Shown here piece after piece: positions 12,401-24,447 of a DNA stretch of 64,000 bases. The number at the start of each line of letters is the position of its first letter. Within the stretch, counting starts at the first letter, position 1. The stretch comes from Tigriopus japonicus (taxonomy: Eukaryota > Arthropoda > Copepoda > Harpacticoida > Harpacticidae), in the NCBI GenBank assembly GCA_010645155.1, contig CM021312.1:8423739-8487738 (forward strand), given 5' to 3'. Under the pieces are notes generated by a model. That model was not told where the DNA came from. It did not search any database and saw nothing but the letters and a program-made list of their open reading frames with translations. The translations under genes were made by a program, and so were the position numbers.

Positions 12401-15400
12401 TTTGGGTTTTAAACATGTAGAAATAATGTATGTGTGTTTTGGTAACATGTTTTTTTTTTAAAAAACTCCTGAGCTTAAGAACCCTTGCTCTGAAATACCG
12501 TAAATGTTCATGCTTTTTCGGGAGCTTCGTTTCGTTTCTTTGCCAAGATCGTGCCTGATTGTCCAACAATGAAACCCTAGTTGATTGAAAAATACTTCTA
12601 ACAATGCTTGCGACATTGGGATAATCTTTGTTTCCGCTTGTTGGTCAAAAAGAAAACCAATCTGCTCAAAGTTTTAGAGATTAGAGATGAAAGGGAAATG
12701 TCTCTTTTGTAGGTTTTAATCTCATACTTTTGTTCCAAGTTTATCCATTTTTTTCATTCTCCAGACCTAAGTGGCATTTTCGAAAGTAAAGCTTTTGAAG
12801 AATCCCTTTTCTAATGCTCACGTGACGACAAGTAATCTAAAGATCAGGAAATTAGCTCTAGTTTTCGGAAATGGAGTTTTGAACTAGTGTTCCTGGCAGA
12901 AATAGATCGGTTTATCTTTGATTTCACCCAACTTTTTCTTCTACTTTGACATGAAGGCCCTTGGGAATCGGTTTGTTCAGAGTGGTTCATTTTTTGTTCC
13001 AGGTTACCGAGCCTCACAAAGTGGGCGATGGCATGACTTCCTATATGGTTTACAAGGTGTCCACCAAGACTTCATTCAACTTCTTCAAAAGCAAAGAACT
13101 CAGTGTCAATCGGAGGTTTTCCGACTTCCTGGGACTCCATGACAAATTGTCAGAGAAGTACCTTCAGAATGGACGCATCATTCCGCCTGCTCCAGGAAAG
13201 AGTGTCATTGGAATGACCAAACTCAAAATGAGTGCCAAAGACGCAGGAGGAGCTGCCAATGGCGAAGATCTAAACACTCAACAGAATCACAACAATGATG
13301 AGGTAAACAAGAAGTAGTTCAACCAAGCCTTTTCTGAACGGCAAGCAGGGCTAAAAAGTATCTTTTTGGCTCTTTTATCATTTCTTTCGAACTTGATTTG
13401 GCGTTACTTATTTTTTTTATGAGATTCAGGACAATTCTAATAGTTCCCTTCTAACGATTGGGGCTAAGAAAATATTCACAACCAGTTCTAAAAAACTCTT
13501 TTGACCTGAAGAAACTTCATTGCATCAACCATTTGATGCATTTGAACGAAAAAACTTTTTTTCGCCCTCTAAGGAATGTCTTTTAGTTTGCAAATCCTTC
13601 TGTCAAATACAAGAGCATTTGCCGCATGAAGCCAAACATGCCCTTTTTACTTTTAGTCTTTTGATATGAAAGATGTAGTATCATGATATTATCTCTTTTT
13701 ATTGAGACTGACCTCATAATATTGGCATTTGTCCAGTTTTTTTTGTTTTCTACTGATCTTTTCCTATCATGCTTGCAAACATGTAAATTTGACCAAGCTT
13801 AAAGCCGAGTATGGTCATTTTTTAAATAAATCAGACAATGTTAAAAATAAAGTTGGATAGGATAGAAAAATATGCTTTCTGTGCAATTTATGCATGATTT
13901 TGCTAAAAAAAATGTCAAAAGGAGACCAAAAGAGAAATTTTATGTCCGTCAGGTTGACGTTGTAATCAATTTACAAGAATTTGCTGATTTTCACTGTTTG
14001 ACTTTTTTATTAAAATAATTTGTTTACATCTGGTCTTTGTCACGTAGTTCGTGGAGCGTCGTCGTGCAGCTCTTGAGCGTTATCTGAATCGCACAGTGGC
14101 TCATCCCTCATTGCGAACTGATCCAGATCTGCGCGAATTTCTCGAACTTCCCACGGAATTACCCAAGTCCAACCAGACCTCTACTTTATCGGGAAAGAAT
14201 GTGATGAAATTCATTTCCAAAAGCGTTGACCGTGTGACGAATATGACACTCAAAATGGAAGAGACGGATGAATGGTGAGAGAACAATGTGACCACTTGCT
14301 CATTTTCAAACGTGTGTAGAGAAGCTCTCGAACTTTCATTTTCAACAACGATTGATATCAGAAGCGAGTGCAATGCTCAAAGTACAGTTTCAACCTTCTG
14401 GAAGCAGAAAAGAACTTGAATAGCAGGCCCAAAAACACTTCGACACATTTCACATGTACTATTTGATGAACCATTTGCTTCCCCTTACATCTCGTTCTTA
14501 ACGTTATCTGACTTTGGTGGCCTTGAAATGGTAAATTGGACTCACCAGGTTTGTTGAAACTAGTTCATTATCAATATGCAGGAGCAACTTATTTTTACTT
14601 TAAATGCTCAAAGTGGCTCTCGTCCTGGCATTTTGAGGGCTAAATCCCAAACTCAAGTCTATGTTCAAACGATTTCGGTTGAAATGAGCCCTTTATTTGG
14701 GTTCGTCCAAAGGGTGGGCATTCCTTTGAACTTGACATTCGAAAGGAAAGCAGGAAAAAGGGCCTATAAATCGTGTTGGTTTTCATTTAATTTGAAGTGT
14801 TCAGTTTGACACTTAGCTTCTCACTTCCAATGTCCAAAAAACTGGACGACGAAGTTAGTGATGACGGTTATGGTTTTAGTGGGAAAAAAAATCGATTTTG
14901 TTCTTCTGCAAATGAGTCCTGTCTTGTGTTGGTTAGACTTCGTATTTCAATTTCAGCTTAATTGGATGCCAAAGTGAATAGGTTTGCCTTATTAAAGCTG
15001 TGTTCTTAAGAGAGCATCAAACAAAATGAGCTCTATCTTTTGTGGTAAAAAAAAAGCTATCAGCAGAGGGCGAGCTCATTGAAGTTAAAGATTTTGCTCA
15101 AACAAAATGGGAGAGTTGTATGAAATACAGTTTTGAACTTGGGAGGACCTATGGCTCAATCTCAAGTAATTATCAAGTTTCTTTGTTGTTAAAAATGTAT
15201 AAAACACTAAAAATATTTTTTGTAATTTATTTGTGCTTTTATTTATCCTCCCCTAGTTGTTTACTACTTTGAAATCTATCATTACTGGCTTTCTGGTCAA
15301 TATACAGCTGTAGTCGATATGTTGAAGGTTTTAACCAGATTGTACAAGTCATGTTTTTTCCTTGGATGACTCCAAAAAGTGGTTAAATCCATTTTTTTTA

Positions 15401-18400
15401 CATTTAACTAGCGATGGACCGAAAGCGCTTTCGGTTTCGGTTTCGGTTATGCCTACCGATTTTTAATACCGCTACAAGGAATGGGATTTCCTGTAAAGAG
15501 ATTTAATGATTAATTTAGTTTATAAAATTATCGTTTATATGAAATTTGATCTACCAATGAGTTACTGTTGGCAGATCTATACAACCCTTGTATGGTGGGT
15601 TGGTCAGGAATAGTATTTAAGAATTTGTCCAATCGTGCCTTAAATGCTGTTAGAGGATCAGCTCCTACATATTCCCGACGAAGGCAAATAGGCAACAAAT
15701 TGAACAATGAAGGAGCCCGATAAAGAAGAGAGGAGGACTTCATTGTTCGAATTAGCCTTGATTCCCTTTGATTTGGAGGTGCACTCAGAGCGCACGTAAA
15801 ACCTCTACGATCGCTACAACTGATCTCAAATCCTGGGTTAGGACAGAGCCCATGAATGCTCTTGAAGACATACAGTATCAAATACCTTTCATACCTTCTC
15901 TGAGTACTGAACAGCCCTAACTTCTGGAGCCTCTCCCAATACCAGAGCTCTCTCATTCCTGTGATGTTCCTAGTAAAACATTTTTGGACCTGCTCGACCT
16001 TTTGCAAACCTGCTGAACTCATTGGAGCCCAAATGGGTGAGGCATATTCAAGATGCGGCTGAACAATCGACTTGTACAGAGTTAGCATTGTAATACTATC
16101 TCTGGACTTGAAAGTGTGATAGATCCAGCCGCTCCTGTGAAATGCCTTCCCCACTTTCAACTGGATATGCTCATCAAACTTTCCATCATCTTGGACGACA
16201 ACTCCCAAATCTCTCATGGACGATACCTGCTCAATATCACAACCTCCATTGTCTTTGAGTGGAACATCTAATTTTGACGCCCCATACGTCATTGTGCGGA
16301 ATTTCATCCCGTTCAATGCCATGTTACTCTCGCCAACCCAAGAGTAGACCTTCTCCAAGTCCTCAACTAAACATTTCGAGTCCTGCCCATTCCTTCCACA
16401 AACTAATTTTGTGTCATCACCATATGAAGAAATCCTGGCTTTTGTTCTGAACTTCTGGAGAGGAGCAATAAGGAGAATAAACAAGAGCGGACCTAAAATT
16501 GAACCTTGCGGAACACCTGACTTGACATCATACATGCCCCTAAAAGATCCTTCGACTTTAACTATTTGCTTCCTTTCGCTTATAAAACTATCAATCCAAG
16601 TCAGGACCTTACCCTGGACCCCTAACTCTTTGAGTTGATCGAGCAACTTGGAGAAACTCGGAGTTTACCGTGGGGGAGTTTGCCGTGGCGGAGTTCACCA
16701 TGGTGGAGTTTACCGTGGCGGAGTTTACCGTGGCGGAAATCATTGTTGGCGGAGATGATTGTTGGGGGAGATAACCCTGGTGGAGATAAGTGCTGGGGGA
16801 GTTTACCTTAGCGGAGATCACCTGGTGCAAACCTACAGGGGGATATCACTGTTGGGGGAAAGAGATGGCCACCTATCAAAGGCCTTGGCAAAGTCAAGAT
16901 AGACTGCATCAACTGACTCGTGACTTTCAAGCCCCTCCATGATTTGCTCGATATGGTCAACCAATTGGGTGACTGTACTAAAATGGGCTCGAAACCCATG
17001 CTGCCATGGGGGAATGATATCATGGGTTTCCAAATACTCAACAAGCTTGGACTTTATGATCTTCTCAAAGACCTTTGCAATACTGGAAGTCAGAGAAATG
17101 GGCCATTACTAGGGAGTGATTTATCTCCGCCCTTAAAAATTGGAACGACATGAGCTACTTTTAGAGAAGAGGGAAACTTGCCCTGATCTAAGATGCGACG
17201 CATCAAAAAGGAGAAAATTGGGGCAAGAATCTGTGAACATTTCATCAGAAACTGAGATGTCACACCATCAGGTCCAGGAGAACTCTAGAGCTTTAAGCTC
17301 TTGATGGCCTCAAAAGCATCTTGATCTGTTACTTCCAGATCCTCCAGGCGATTACATACTGACTATCAATGCGCCTTTCATCAACAAAATTGCTACACTC
17401 ATGGCCTACTCTGATTGATCCGTAGGCACTACCGAGTTCAAAACCGCATTGGATACCGCTCTCCCATTTTATTTTTCTAAAATCTTTGTTTTCAACAGGG
17501 TGTAGGATTGTGTAGTCCGCTTTGAGAGAGCAAAAATGTCATCACCGAAAAGATAGAAGACAGTTTGGTTAATTGGAACAGAAAAAGAATAAATAGATCT
17601 TGTTCTTAGTATCTCAGTCCACCTTTCAAAGGGTCCTTGTAATGTTTAATCCAAACCGATGCTCCATCTCTCTAGGTTTGAAGAGAAGAACCACAGTATT
17701 GAGCAATTGGATCAACATCTGAGGAAGCTTCATTCAGCCACAGAATCCTTGCATGAATATAGACGCACATTGGCGTTTCACACAGGCGTGTTATCCAAGT
17801 CTTTGGCCGTTTTATCCGGTTTAGAAGAGAATACCGAGCTCTCAGGGGCTTTGGCCCAGTTATCTGGGGTCCAAGAGAAAGTGGAACATGTCCATGGCGA
17901 GCAAGCCTCGGCTGATTTCTATTTGCTTTCCGAGCTCATCAAGGATTATATTGGATTGGTGGGCGCCGTCAAAGATGTTTTCCAAGTAAGTCTTTTATTT
18001 ACCATTCAATGGCAGTTTTATTCTTTTTCTTTGTCAAATGTATGATATATTAAGCACATTGGCATTCTAATGCTAAAAAATTGGTTCATTTACATTACCT
18101 TCGAGTGCCAAAAAAGTTTGTCTGAGGGCTTTTTGAAGATTTCAAGTTTTGGCGTCACTGATAATTTAATTGCTCAACATTATTGGTTTCCTTGGTAACA
18201 CAAGCAGATAATCGTGCGAAAGAAATTACTACTAATTGCGGATTTTGTATAACCGCTTCAAGGAATGGGATTCCCTGTAAAGAAAGTTAGTCATTAATGT
18301 TACTGCATAAGATGAAAATATGAAATTAACAATTGCATGAAATTTGGTCTACCAAAGAGTTAGTGTTGGCAATCCTTGAATAGTGGGTTGATCAGGAATA

Positions 18401-19651
18401 CTATTTAAAAATTTGTCTACTCTTGCCTTAGATGTTTTGTTGAGGTATGGCTAGTCTTATAGAGAAAAACTTTCATGGTGTGAATATTTTCATCTTGTTT
18501 GCTCTGAACTCTAGATAGATAAGATTTACTTTTATTTAGCATGAAAACACTAGGTGTGTGGTACATTTAATGATAACTTGATGAGTTTGTCAAACTTCTA
18601 TGTCACTTTCCGTTTTGGAAATGCACCCAAGAACTTGGAACTGCGTTGCTTTTGGGAAGAGGAGCATTGCAAAAAGTTCACCAAGAACTTGGGGTCTGTT
18701 TTTTTCGACCTGCCACAAGATCAAAGGCTCGTTGAGAAAAACAAACTTAAAAGACATTTTGGTTCTCTGATGTCGGCTACCTGCGTTTTCAGGAAAAGGA
18801 CTGTACTTTCATTTTTTCGTACTTTGAGCTAACGACATTTAAACGTATCCAACAATCAAGGGAAAATAGCCAACCAATTCTGAGTCCTCAGATCAGGGAA
18901 TTTGAAAGTGATTTTCAGTCGATTTCTCGAAATTGGACTAAAGCTGGAAGTTTGATTTTAATTTTGACGTACTCAATATCGATCCCACGGAAAGTTTAAG
19001 TGGCAGAAACTACTTAAATGATGTTTGTGTTATCATTTATTTTTTTATTTAGTTTTAAGAAAAATAAAATTGGTACTGGCTTGTTCATGATATTTTGCTC
19101 GATTTAAGCTTCACAGACCAGCTAAAGAGGCGTGATAAATTGGTTTACCCAAAAGCTAAGCTCAAATATTCGCTAATTAAAAATACACCCGCCTTTCTTT
19201 ACCCTGAATGCCTTATGAATTCACCATTTTATGAAACAACCAAAAACTCTCCCCGAAAAGGCATCAAACGAGTCCTCTATATGGAACGTGTTTTTTCCGT
19301 CTGTTCCAGGAACGAATTAAAGCCTGGCAACATTGGCAAAGTGCCACCGCAGCTTTGACCAAGAAGCGTGAAGCCAAGGCCAAGGCTGAACTTCAAGGTC
19401 GCCAAGATCGCGTGGCCGTTCTTCGAGAAGAGATCGTGGATCAAGAGCGTCAACAAGATATGGCTCAAGAGAACTTCAAGACCATCTCGCGTCTGATTAA
19501 GAAAGAGGTCGAGCAATTTGATCTGCGGAAGGCTCAGGATTTTAAGAGGGAGATCATTGGGTATTTGCAAGTCATGCTGAAGTCCCAAGAGGACATTTCC
19601 AAGCATTGGGAACAATATCTGCCCGAGATCAAGCAAATCAGCCACAATTGA
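9011..19651 (+). CDS. sorting nexin-1/2 (SNX-BAR protein), six exons
   Basis: Gene-level entry. The exons are 9011-9418, 11188-11364, 13003-13302, 14048-14274, 17676-17985 and 19310-19651, all bounded by GT and AG with compatible phases. They encode 587 residues, against about 520 in vertebrate SNX1/2; the excess is mainly an acidic N-terminus and a loop in the PX domain. The order is an acidic tail (1-190), a PX domain (about 190-335) with RRF at 232-234 and PPAPGK at 256-261, then a BAR domain (about 365-587). Family knowledge: SNX1/2 binds PI3P and PI(3,5)P2 on endosomes, dimerises with SNX5/6-type partners, and drives tubular sorting with retromer. Invertebrates usually have one SNX1/2 gene. 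The reading frame is intact, so the gene looks functional. Confidence 0.95.
9419..11187 (+). other. SNX intron 1
   Basis: A 1769-bp GT-AG intron, AT-rich. It holds a 175-codon antisense open frame (9734-10261) with no recognisable domain, which I regard as chance. No TE boundary is recognised. Confidence 0.85.
11188..11364 (+). CDS. SNX1/2 exon 2
   Basis: The acceptor is tttttag|GAC and the donor TCC|GTGAGT. The exon encodes residues 137-195, a low-complexity linker ending in GGDDFIQIS, which leads directly into the PX domain. Both boundaries are phase 0. Confidence 0.9.
11365..13002 (+). other. SNX intron 2
   Basis: A 1638-bp GT-AG intron. I see nothing in it beyond AT-rich sequence and short poly-T runs. 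Confidence 0.85.
13003..13302 (+). CDS. SNX1/2 exon 3 (PX domain core)
   Basis: The acceptor is gttccag|GTT and the donor GAG|GTAAAC. The exon encodes residues 196-295. It carries the phosphoinositide-binding RRF (232-234) and the PPAPGK loop (256-261). A polar insert of about 25 residues (SAKDAGG...NNDE) before exon 4 enlarges the loop that is short in vertebrate SNX1. Confidence 0.95.
13303..14047 (+). other. SNX intron 3
   Basis: A 745-bp GT-AG intron, the shortest of the gene, with no visible insertion. Confidence 0.85.
14048..14274 (+). CDS. SNX1/2 exon 4 (end of PX, linker)
   Basis: The acceptor is cacgtag|TTC. The donor TG|GTGAGA splits a Trp codon completed by exon 5. FVERRRAALERYL at residues 296-308 is the conserved last PX helix. 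It is followed by the amphipathic linker before the BAR domain (VMKFISKSVDRVTNMTLKM). Confidence 0.95.
15412..15470. repeat. end fragment of the TAGTGATGGACCG hAT MITE
   Basis: The words gcgatggaccgaaagcgctttcgg and ggttatgcctaccga match the left terminus of the intact element at 20583-20904. It stops where the LINE 3' end begins. Confidence 0.6.
15470..17460 (-). mobile_element. CR1/Jockey-like LINE relic, antisense in SNX intron 4
   Basis: The minus-strand frame 15528-16646 encodes the reverse transcriptase palm and C-terminal region: SGVPQGSILGPLLF, then SYGDDTKLV in place of the usual YADDTK, then LWNSLP-region equivalents. The upstream RT part (GFRAHFSTVTQLVDHIEQIM; YLDFAKAFDRW) lies at 16833-17033 and VVPIFKGGDKSLPSN near 17130. 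A minisatellite (16655-16860) sits between the AFDR motif and the next conserved block. Stops and a 5' truncation make it dead. Related copies lie at 18248-18450 (3' end only) and 43030-45730. Confidence 0.85.
16655..16860 (-). repeat. 15-bp minisatellite inside the LINE reverse transcriptase
   Basis: About 13 degenerate units related to GTGGCGGAGTTTACC (plus strand). On the minus strand the 15-bp unit reads as a pentapeptide of the ATVNS type over several units. It interrupts RT coding sequence between the AFDR motif and the LDQLKELG block, so it arose after, or destroyed, the RT function. Confidence 0.85.
17676..17985 (+). CDS. SNX1/2 exon 5 (BAR domain, first part)
   Basis: The acceptor is ctctctag|G, completing Trp371; then FEEKNHSIEQLDQHLRKLH follows. 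The donor is CAA|GTAAGT. The exon encodes helices 1-2 of the SNX-BAR dimerisation module (372-474), including the conserved EQASADFYLLSEL-type stretch. Confidence 0.95.
17986..19309 (+). other. SNX intron 5
   Basis: A 1324-bp GT-AG intron containing a LINE 3'-end fragment (about 18248-18450). The short open frames (18554-18832, 19095-19358) show no recognisable domain. Confidence 0.85.
18248..18450 (-). repeat. 3'-end fragment of the CR1-like LINE
   Basis: It matches 15470-15660: GGAATGGGATTCCCTGTAAA, then ggtctaccaaagagttagtgt and ggttgatcaggaata. This is a short 5'-truncated copy, as expected for LINE insertion. Confidence 0.75.
19310..19651 (+). CDS. SNX1/2 exon 6 (BAR domain C-terminus and stop)
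   Basis: The acceptor is gttccag|GAA. It joins directly to exon 5 as DVFQ-ERIKAWQHW, matching the family with no missing exon. The charged helix 3 ends EQYLPEIKQISHN, with TGA at 19649-19651. It encodes residues 475-587. Confidence 0.95.
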   Translation, partial: ERIKAWQHWQSATAALTKKREAKAKAELQGRQDRVAVLREEIVDQERQQDMAQENFKTISRLIKKEVEQFDLRKAQDFKREIIGYLQVMLKSQEDISKHWEQYLPEIKQISHN

Positions 19652-20120
19652 TGATTTTTGTAAAAGTAAAAGAAAAACCTTCTCGATTCATTCCATGTTC
19701 TTTGTCAATGGCAGTTCTATTTTCCACGATTTAGCCCGTAATTCACCCGTGAAATGATTATCCAAAGTTGTGATGGGAATAATGATTTATTTATAAGAAT
19801 ATAGTCTATTTATGTATGTAAATGTGGTCCGAGGACTCGAGTATTTACGTGACCATCCATCGATTAACGCTCCAGTTTTTTTACAGACTATTGGTCAACT
19901 ATTATTATTATTATTACCTCTCTAATCACAATTGCGTTTTGAACCAAATTCCAAGATCAGAAGCTATCATAATTCCTGTCTTGGGACATTTCCAATGCTA
20001 AATCAGATATTCATATGCATCTGTGATATTCAATACACCCATCGCCCTCCAAAACTCATCCATGATCATTCATATGGTTTAATAGAGTTGCTTTGAAAAT
20101 AAATTGTTCCACAAAAACTA
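19652..20120 (+). other. probable SNX 3' UTR
   Basis: AT-rich sequence after the SNX stop. An AATAAA lies at 20097-20102 and is a candidate polyadenylation signal. The exact transcript end cannot be read from sequence. Confidence 0.45.
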
Positions 20121-20582
20121 GATCTCGTTTTCCCTGTCTTAGTTTTTGTTCCAATTCCAGTGCTTCAATGGTAAATTTTGCCCAGGAGCTCATTATAATC
20201 AGCTTTTTTTTTGGAACTTCTATGAAATTTAAGATTCCCACTTAAAACTTCCTTTTTAATGTGATAAACCCATAGGGTTCAGTCGAATTTCCAAGATTTT
20301 CCGTGTTTTCTGGGTTGTTAAACTTGGAAGGCATTTCGTTTGGTTCAATAAGCTAAATTGCTGTCTGGTTCTGGATAATTGTTTCCAAGTTTTAATGACG
20401 GAATTTATATGACTTTGTACTCCCATTGTGGAATAAAAAAAAGTAAACTCTGAAACAAGTTATGGTGTATGTCTAACGAAAATATGTTGATTTAGTTCCT
20501 ACATGAGACAAGTGGGAGAAAATGCAGCATCACTTTTAAAGAAAGGACCAGAAAGCAGCTTGGAAGCTTTAAAGCTTTAAAT

Positions 20583-20904
20583 TAGTGATGGACCGAAAGC
20601 GCTTTCGGCCGAAATTTCGGTTTCGGTTTCGGTTATGCTTACCGAAACTAAAAGCAGACAACACTAAAAAGGACGGAGTTTGACAACAAAATCGAAAAAC
20701 ATTTCGTCCAAAAACCACTGAAATTCAAGTTTCCCGATTTTTCAAAATCTACGCACTACCCAACATCGAACACATGGGCAATTTAATTTTTAAGGTGGAT
20801 TTTGCATTTATACAATTTTGTAGTCAGCTGCTTTCGGTTTCGGTTAAGCCCTCTTTCGGCCGCAACTTTCGGTTTCGATTATGCGCCCTTTCGGTCCATC
20901 ACTA
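20583..20904. mobile_element. hAT MITE with exact 8-bp TSD
   Basis: A 322-bp element flanked by CTTTAAAT on both sides (20575-20582 and 20905-20912). The TIRs begin TAGTGATGGACCGAAAG, and the right end is the reverse complement with one-base changes. Subterminal regions repeat the word tttcggtttcgg. Fragments lie at 15412 and 186. Confidence 0.9.
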
Positions 20905-20912
20905 CTTTAAAT

Positions 20913-22860
20913 GAAGTATTGAAACCATGAGAGTGACCTCAAATCTCAAAAACTACCACTGATTCGTATATTTTCGATAACAACGGGCGTGAATTTCTTT
21001 GCGTTTGAACACTGAAATCAATGACATTTGTTTACGAATTCCAAAATTAATTTGATGTTAGAATGTTCTGGGAGAGTTGTAGGAGTGTTGGTTTGACAAT
21101 TGCACTCAAAAATGGTTCTCCATTGGCCAAATTATTCTTCTCCTCGTGGCTCTACTGAAGAGATCCTAAATTGGAACGAGCAAAATAATCGTGAGTGAGT
21201 GACACCTACCAAAGCCAATTAATTGTCCTTGTTGAAATGGGAGAACATGGCAACGTGGAACATTGTACTGCCTTCAATAGTAAGTTAGGCCGACCACCCT
21301 CACTCAAGTTCTTCGTGTTTTCCTGGAAGAGATCTCTCTTGAGCGAATGCCAAATCTAATTACTATGACAATAACAGAGGCCCTAATTGGAGGCTTTTCA
21401 TTGGAAAGAATGGAGACCAATGTACTTTCTCTGAACAATGGAAGAGCCAACTTCTATCTCCAAGGTAAACCTCAGGTCATATGTTGTGTGTTTGGAGATG
21501 CAAGCTTGAAGCATACTTCATCATTTGACTTCCACCCTTTTTGAGTCTTTTCAACGTTTTCAAGCTTCTAAAATGACGCCATATGATTGTCAGCTTCTAT
21601 GTATTGGATGTTTAACCTAAAAATTTAGGCTGAAAATACGCTTGAAGTCAAGAATGGAAGCATACTTGGAGGGTACCTTGATGCAGACAAAGCATAAGAG
21701 CTCATCTTTCATTTCTGAACAAGGGCATGAGAAGATTCCAAAATGCCTTAATTGCTTTCTCGCCATGGAAAATTTGCTGTCATACTTCAACGAGATCGGT
21801 TGAAGAGGTCAACTAGGTTTTGGAGCTTAAAGACACTAATTCTTGAGGTTATGGTCGCTCGATTTGGAAAGAGACTAGCGGCAACGAGTAAAATTTTCTG
21901 CAGGAATATATCAATTGTTTTCTTTTGTTTACATGTACTTATTTTTGGGTCATACTACAATTTTGATCGCGATGAAACATCAGAGTAACAAGTCATGCTC
22001 TCTGAAAGGTCACTACAAGATTCTACCCAAAACCAATGAAAAACATATTTCACTCAGACTCTTAGAGTAATTGGTTTCCACAAATGACCGAGCTTATTCA
22101 TTTTCATGTTCTCTTCAGTAAATATATTCGAGACAACATAACTTTTAAGTCAATTATTCATTTAGAAAAAATTGGACAAGAGTGTGACCAAATAAAGGAA
22201 GATATAATGTGAAAAAAATGCAATTGATTTGTTCACATTGAAAATCTTAATTCCTTATACTATTCTCGTCACTCGCTGAAATTCAGAAGTTTTTGGAAGG
22301 ATTGATTCCGAATCATTGTTCCCATTTTTGTAAGAATAAAACACACTACGAAGGACCTTCATCGTTATTTGATGGAGCTTCTAAAAGCATCAAGAGTGAA
22401 AGTTTCGAGACAAGAACTAGACAGGTGTCAGACATGATTAGTTTTCAAGAAAGTGTATGGTAGGGCTAGCTTTCAAATCTATCCATTTTCCCAATGTCAC
22501 GTGTTCTTTGGACGATGCACAGAACAGCTTTTCGATTATGACTTTGATGGATCAATCGAAAATAGAAACATTTTCTTCAGAAGAGGGTTTTGAGAGGTTT
22601 TGAAACTAACGTGACAACCAATTATGACTCTGGAATCGAAATCCAAGTCTCATGTTTACTTAGTTGTTTCAATATTCGTATCCAAGAATATGTTGGAGTT
22701 ACTCCTGTCAATGCTTTTCAGATGTTTGGATTTAAATGTTAGGTTCTGTCAGCCAGAAGCGAAACGTTCCGTGATTCGAGTGGGAACTTGTTCGCGGAAG
22801 CTTCTAGATTTGTTACCAAGTGTGTGTTGTGACAAATATTTTTATCTGATAATTTTCGGT
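20913..22860. other. intergenic stretch, no confident gene
   Basis: One weak exon-like segment: the plus-strand frame from 21347 ends at the donor-like CAAG|GTAAAC (about 21463). It has no recognisable domain. Otherwise AT-rich with no clear TE ends. Confidence 0.4.
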
Positions 22861-22871
22861 GTCCAGAATTG

Positions 22872-22956
22872 GTGCTAAAAGCTTGCTCTCTAAGAAAAAC
22901 AGGCGCTAAGAGTTCGCTTCTCTGAGATTTCGGCGACGAGAGTTCGTGGTCTGCAC
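22872..22956. repeat. three-unit degenerate minisatellite
   Basis: Three consecutive units of about 28 bp, of the form GGCGCTAAGAGTTCGCTTCT, with substitutions. No gene context. Confidence 0.5.
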
Positions 22957-23454
22957 CGACGCACGCAATCAAGTGGTAACCTACCAAGGAGCACTATTTT
23001 CCAAATGAAGAAGGCCTTGCACCTACTAAGAGACCCGGTCTATGTTCTTTTCTTTTTATGACAATTTTAAAGTATTTGGTGTTTCCTTTTATTTTATTCT
23101 GTAGCCATTTGTTCAAACTTAAAAAGCTGTGTACTTGCAAAACACTGAAATTGCTTTTGTTTTTCACAACACTGAAATTGATCATTAGAGTGCGTAGAAA
23201 AATTTACTGATTTTCACAAAAAAAATAAATTTAATTTAATCCAAAAAGGCCAAAAAATATTTTAAAAAAATATTCCCCAACCGTAAAAAATGATAATATT
23301 GAATTTAAAGATGCCTTTAGTCATTCTGGTAATCATTCTTTGTGATTCAGCTACAACTCAGCACATTTAGTTATTTCTGGCTAAATATTAAGGCTTTATT
23401 TTTTGGCATAGAAGAAATTTGAACTGAAGACAAGTGTGTTCAGAGTGTCCAACT

Positions 23455-24335
23455 GTTTAAAATCAAAAAGAGCTAAATACCTCAGTTTAGGGGCAAATTT
23501 TCGAGCTAGAAGAGCTATTTTTTTGGAAAAAGAGGTAAAAAGAGCTAATTTTAAAAAGGCTAAAAACACTAATAAGATCAAAGTTTTGGGCCTTAGGTAA
23601 TTGGCAGTGTATTTAAAACATGGAAAATTTGCTTTTTGTAGTTTTTTTTTCTTACTGTCTTAAAAACGGCCAAGAAAAAAAGGAAAAAAAAGATTGTTCT
23701 GCAAAGTGATGTTGGCTTTTTGAATGTTATAGATAAAGCAACGATATTGCACAGATCACTAGAAGATAGTGATCCGTGGATAATGAAAGACCTTTATGCC
23801 TCGGTTATTGGCAAAAGTTTTGGTTTTTCATTTTGGGGCCGACCAGAGAAAAATCTAATTTAACCCATTGTTTGGCCCGTAATTCAAAGCTCACAAGCTA
23901 AATTTCAACCACATCAAATGAACTTTTTGTCAGTTAGAGTAGAGTAGTTAGAATCAAAGAGTAAACTAAGTCAAGGTTTTAGTCAGCACCACCACGTTAA
24001 TGGAGATCAAAACTATCCAAAAGCTGCTATTTTTTGCTTCAGCAAGAAGAGCCATAGTTTGGAGTCGATTGTCCTGAAAATCTTACGTATTTGTAAAAAG
24101 AATGACCATTTTTAAACAAGCCTCATTTTGTTGAGGTATAAAATCTGACAACTTCAAAAATTGTAAAAAGGAGCCAAAAATACCTAAAATTCTCAGAAAA
24201 AGAGCTAAAAATGGCCAAATATTTCAAAAGGAGCTAAATGAGCCAAAAGGGCTAAATGCTCAAATTTGGAGCCAAATTTCCAAAATATCAGGAAGAAGAG
24301 CTAAATTTAGCTCTAAAGAGCTAAAATTGGTCTGG
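23455..24335. repeat. degenerate GAGCTAAA-type repeat region
   Basis: Two clusters (23455-23580 and 24165-24335) of scattered AAAAAGAGCTAAA-like words in AT-rich sequence. This resembles the internal arrays of the hAT-type elements at 31522 and 33909. I cannot define termini. Confidence 0.45.
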
Positions 24336-24447
24336 CTGGATGTGTTATCACCTGTCTTTTGGCGCCAATTATGACTTGAGGTGACCAAAAAATGGCCCAC
24401 GAAAAGGGCCAAAAAAATTAAAATTGGACCAAAAATATCAAAAAAAA

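Larger units (their letters stand above)
14275..17675 (+). other. SNX intron 4, enlarged by TE insertions
   Basis: A 3401-bp GT-AG intron. It contains a hAT MITE end fragment (about 15412-15470) and an antisense LINE relic (about 15470-17460). The donor-side 1.1 kb has no recognisable element. Confidence 0.85.

Noticed and set aside
21300..21463. Exon-like segment ending CAAG|GTAAAC
   Set aside because: No homology and an uncertain acceptor. Kept only as a note in the intergenic entry.
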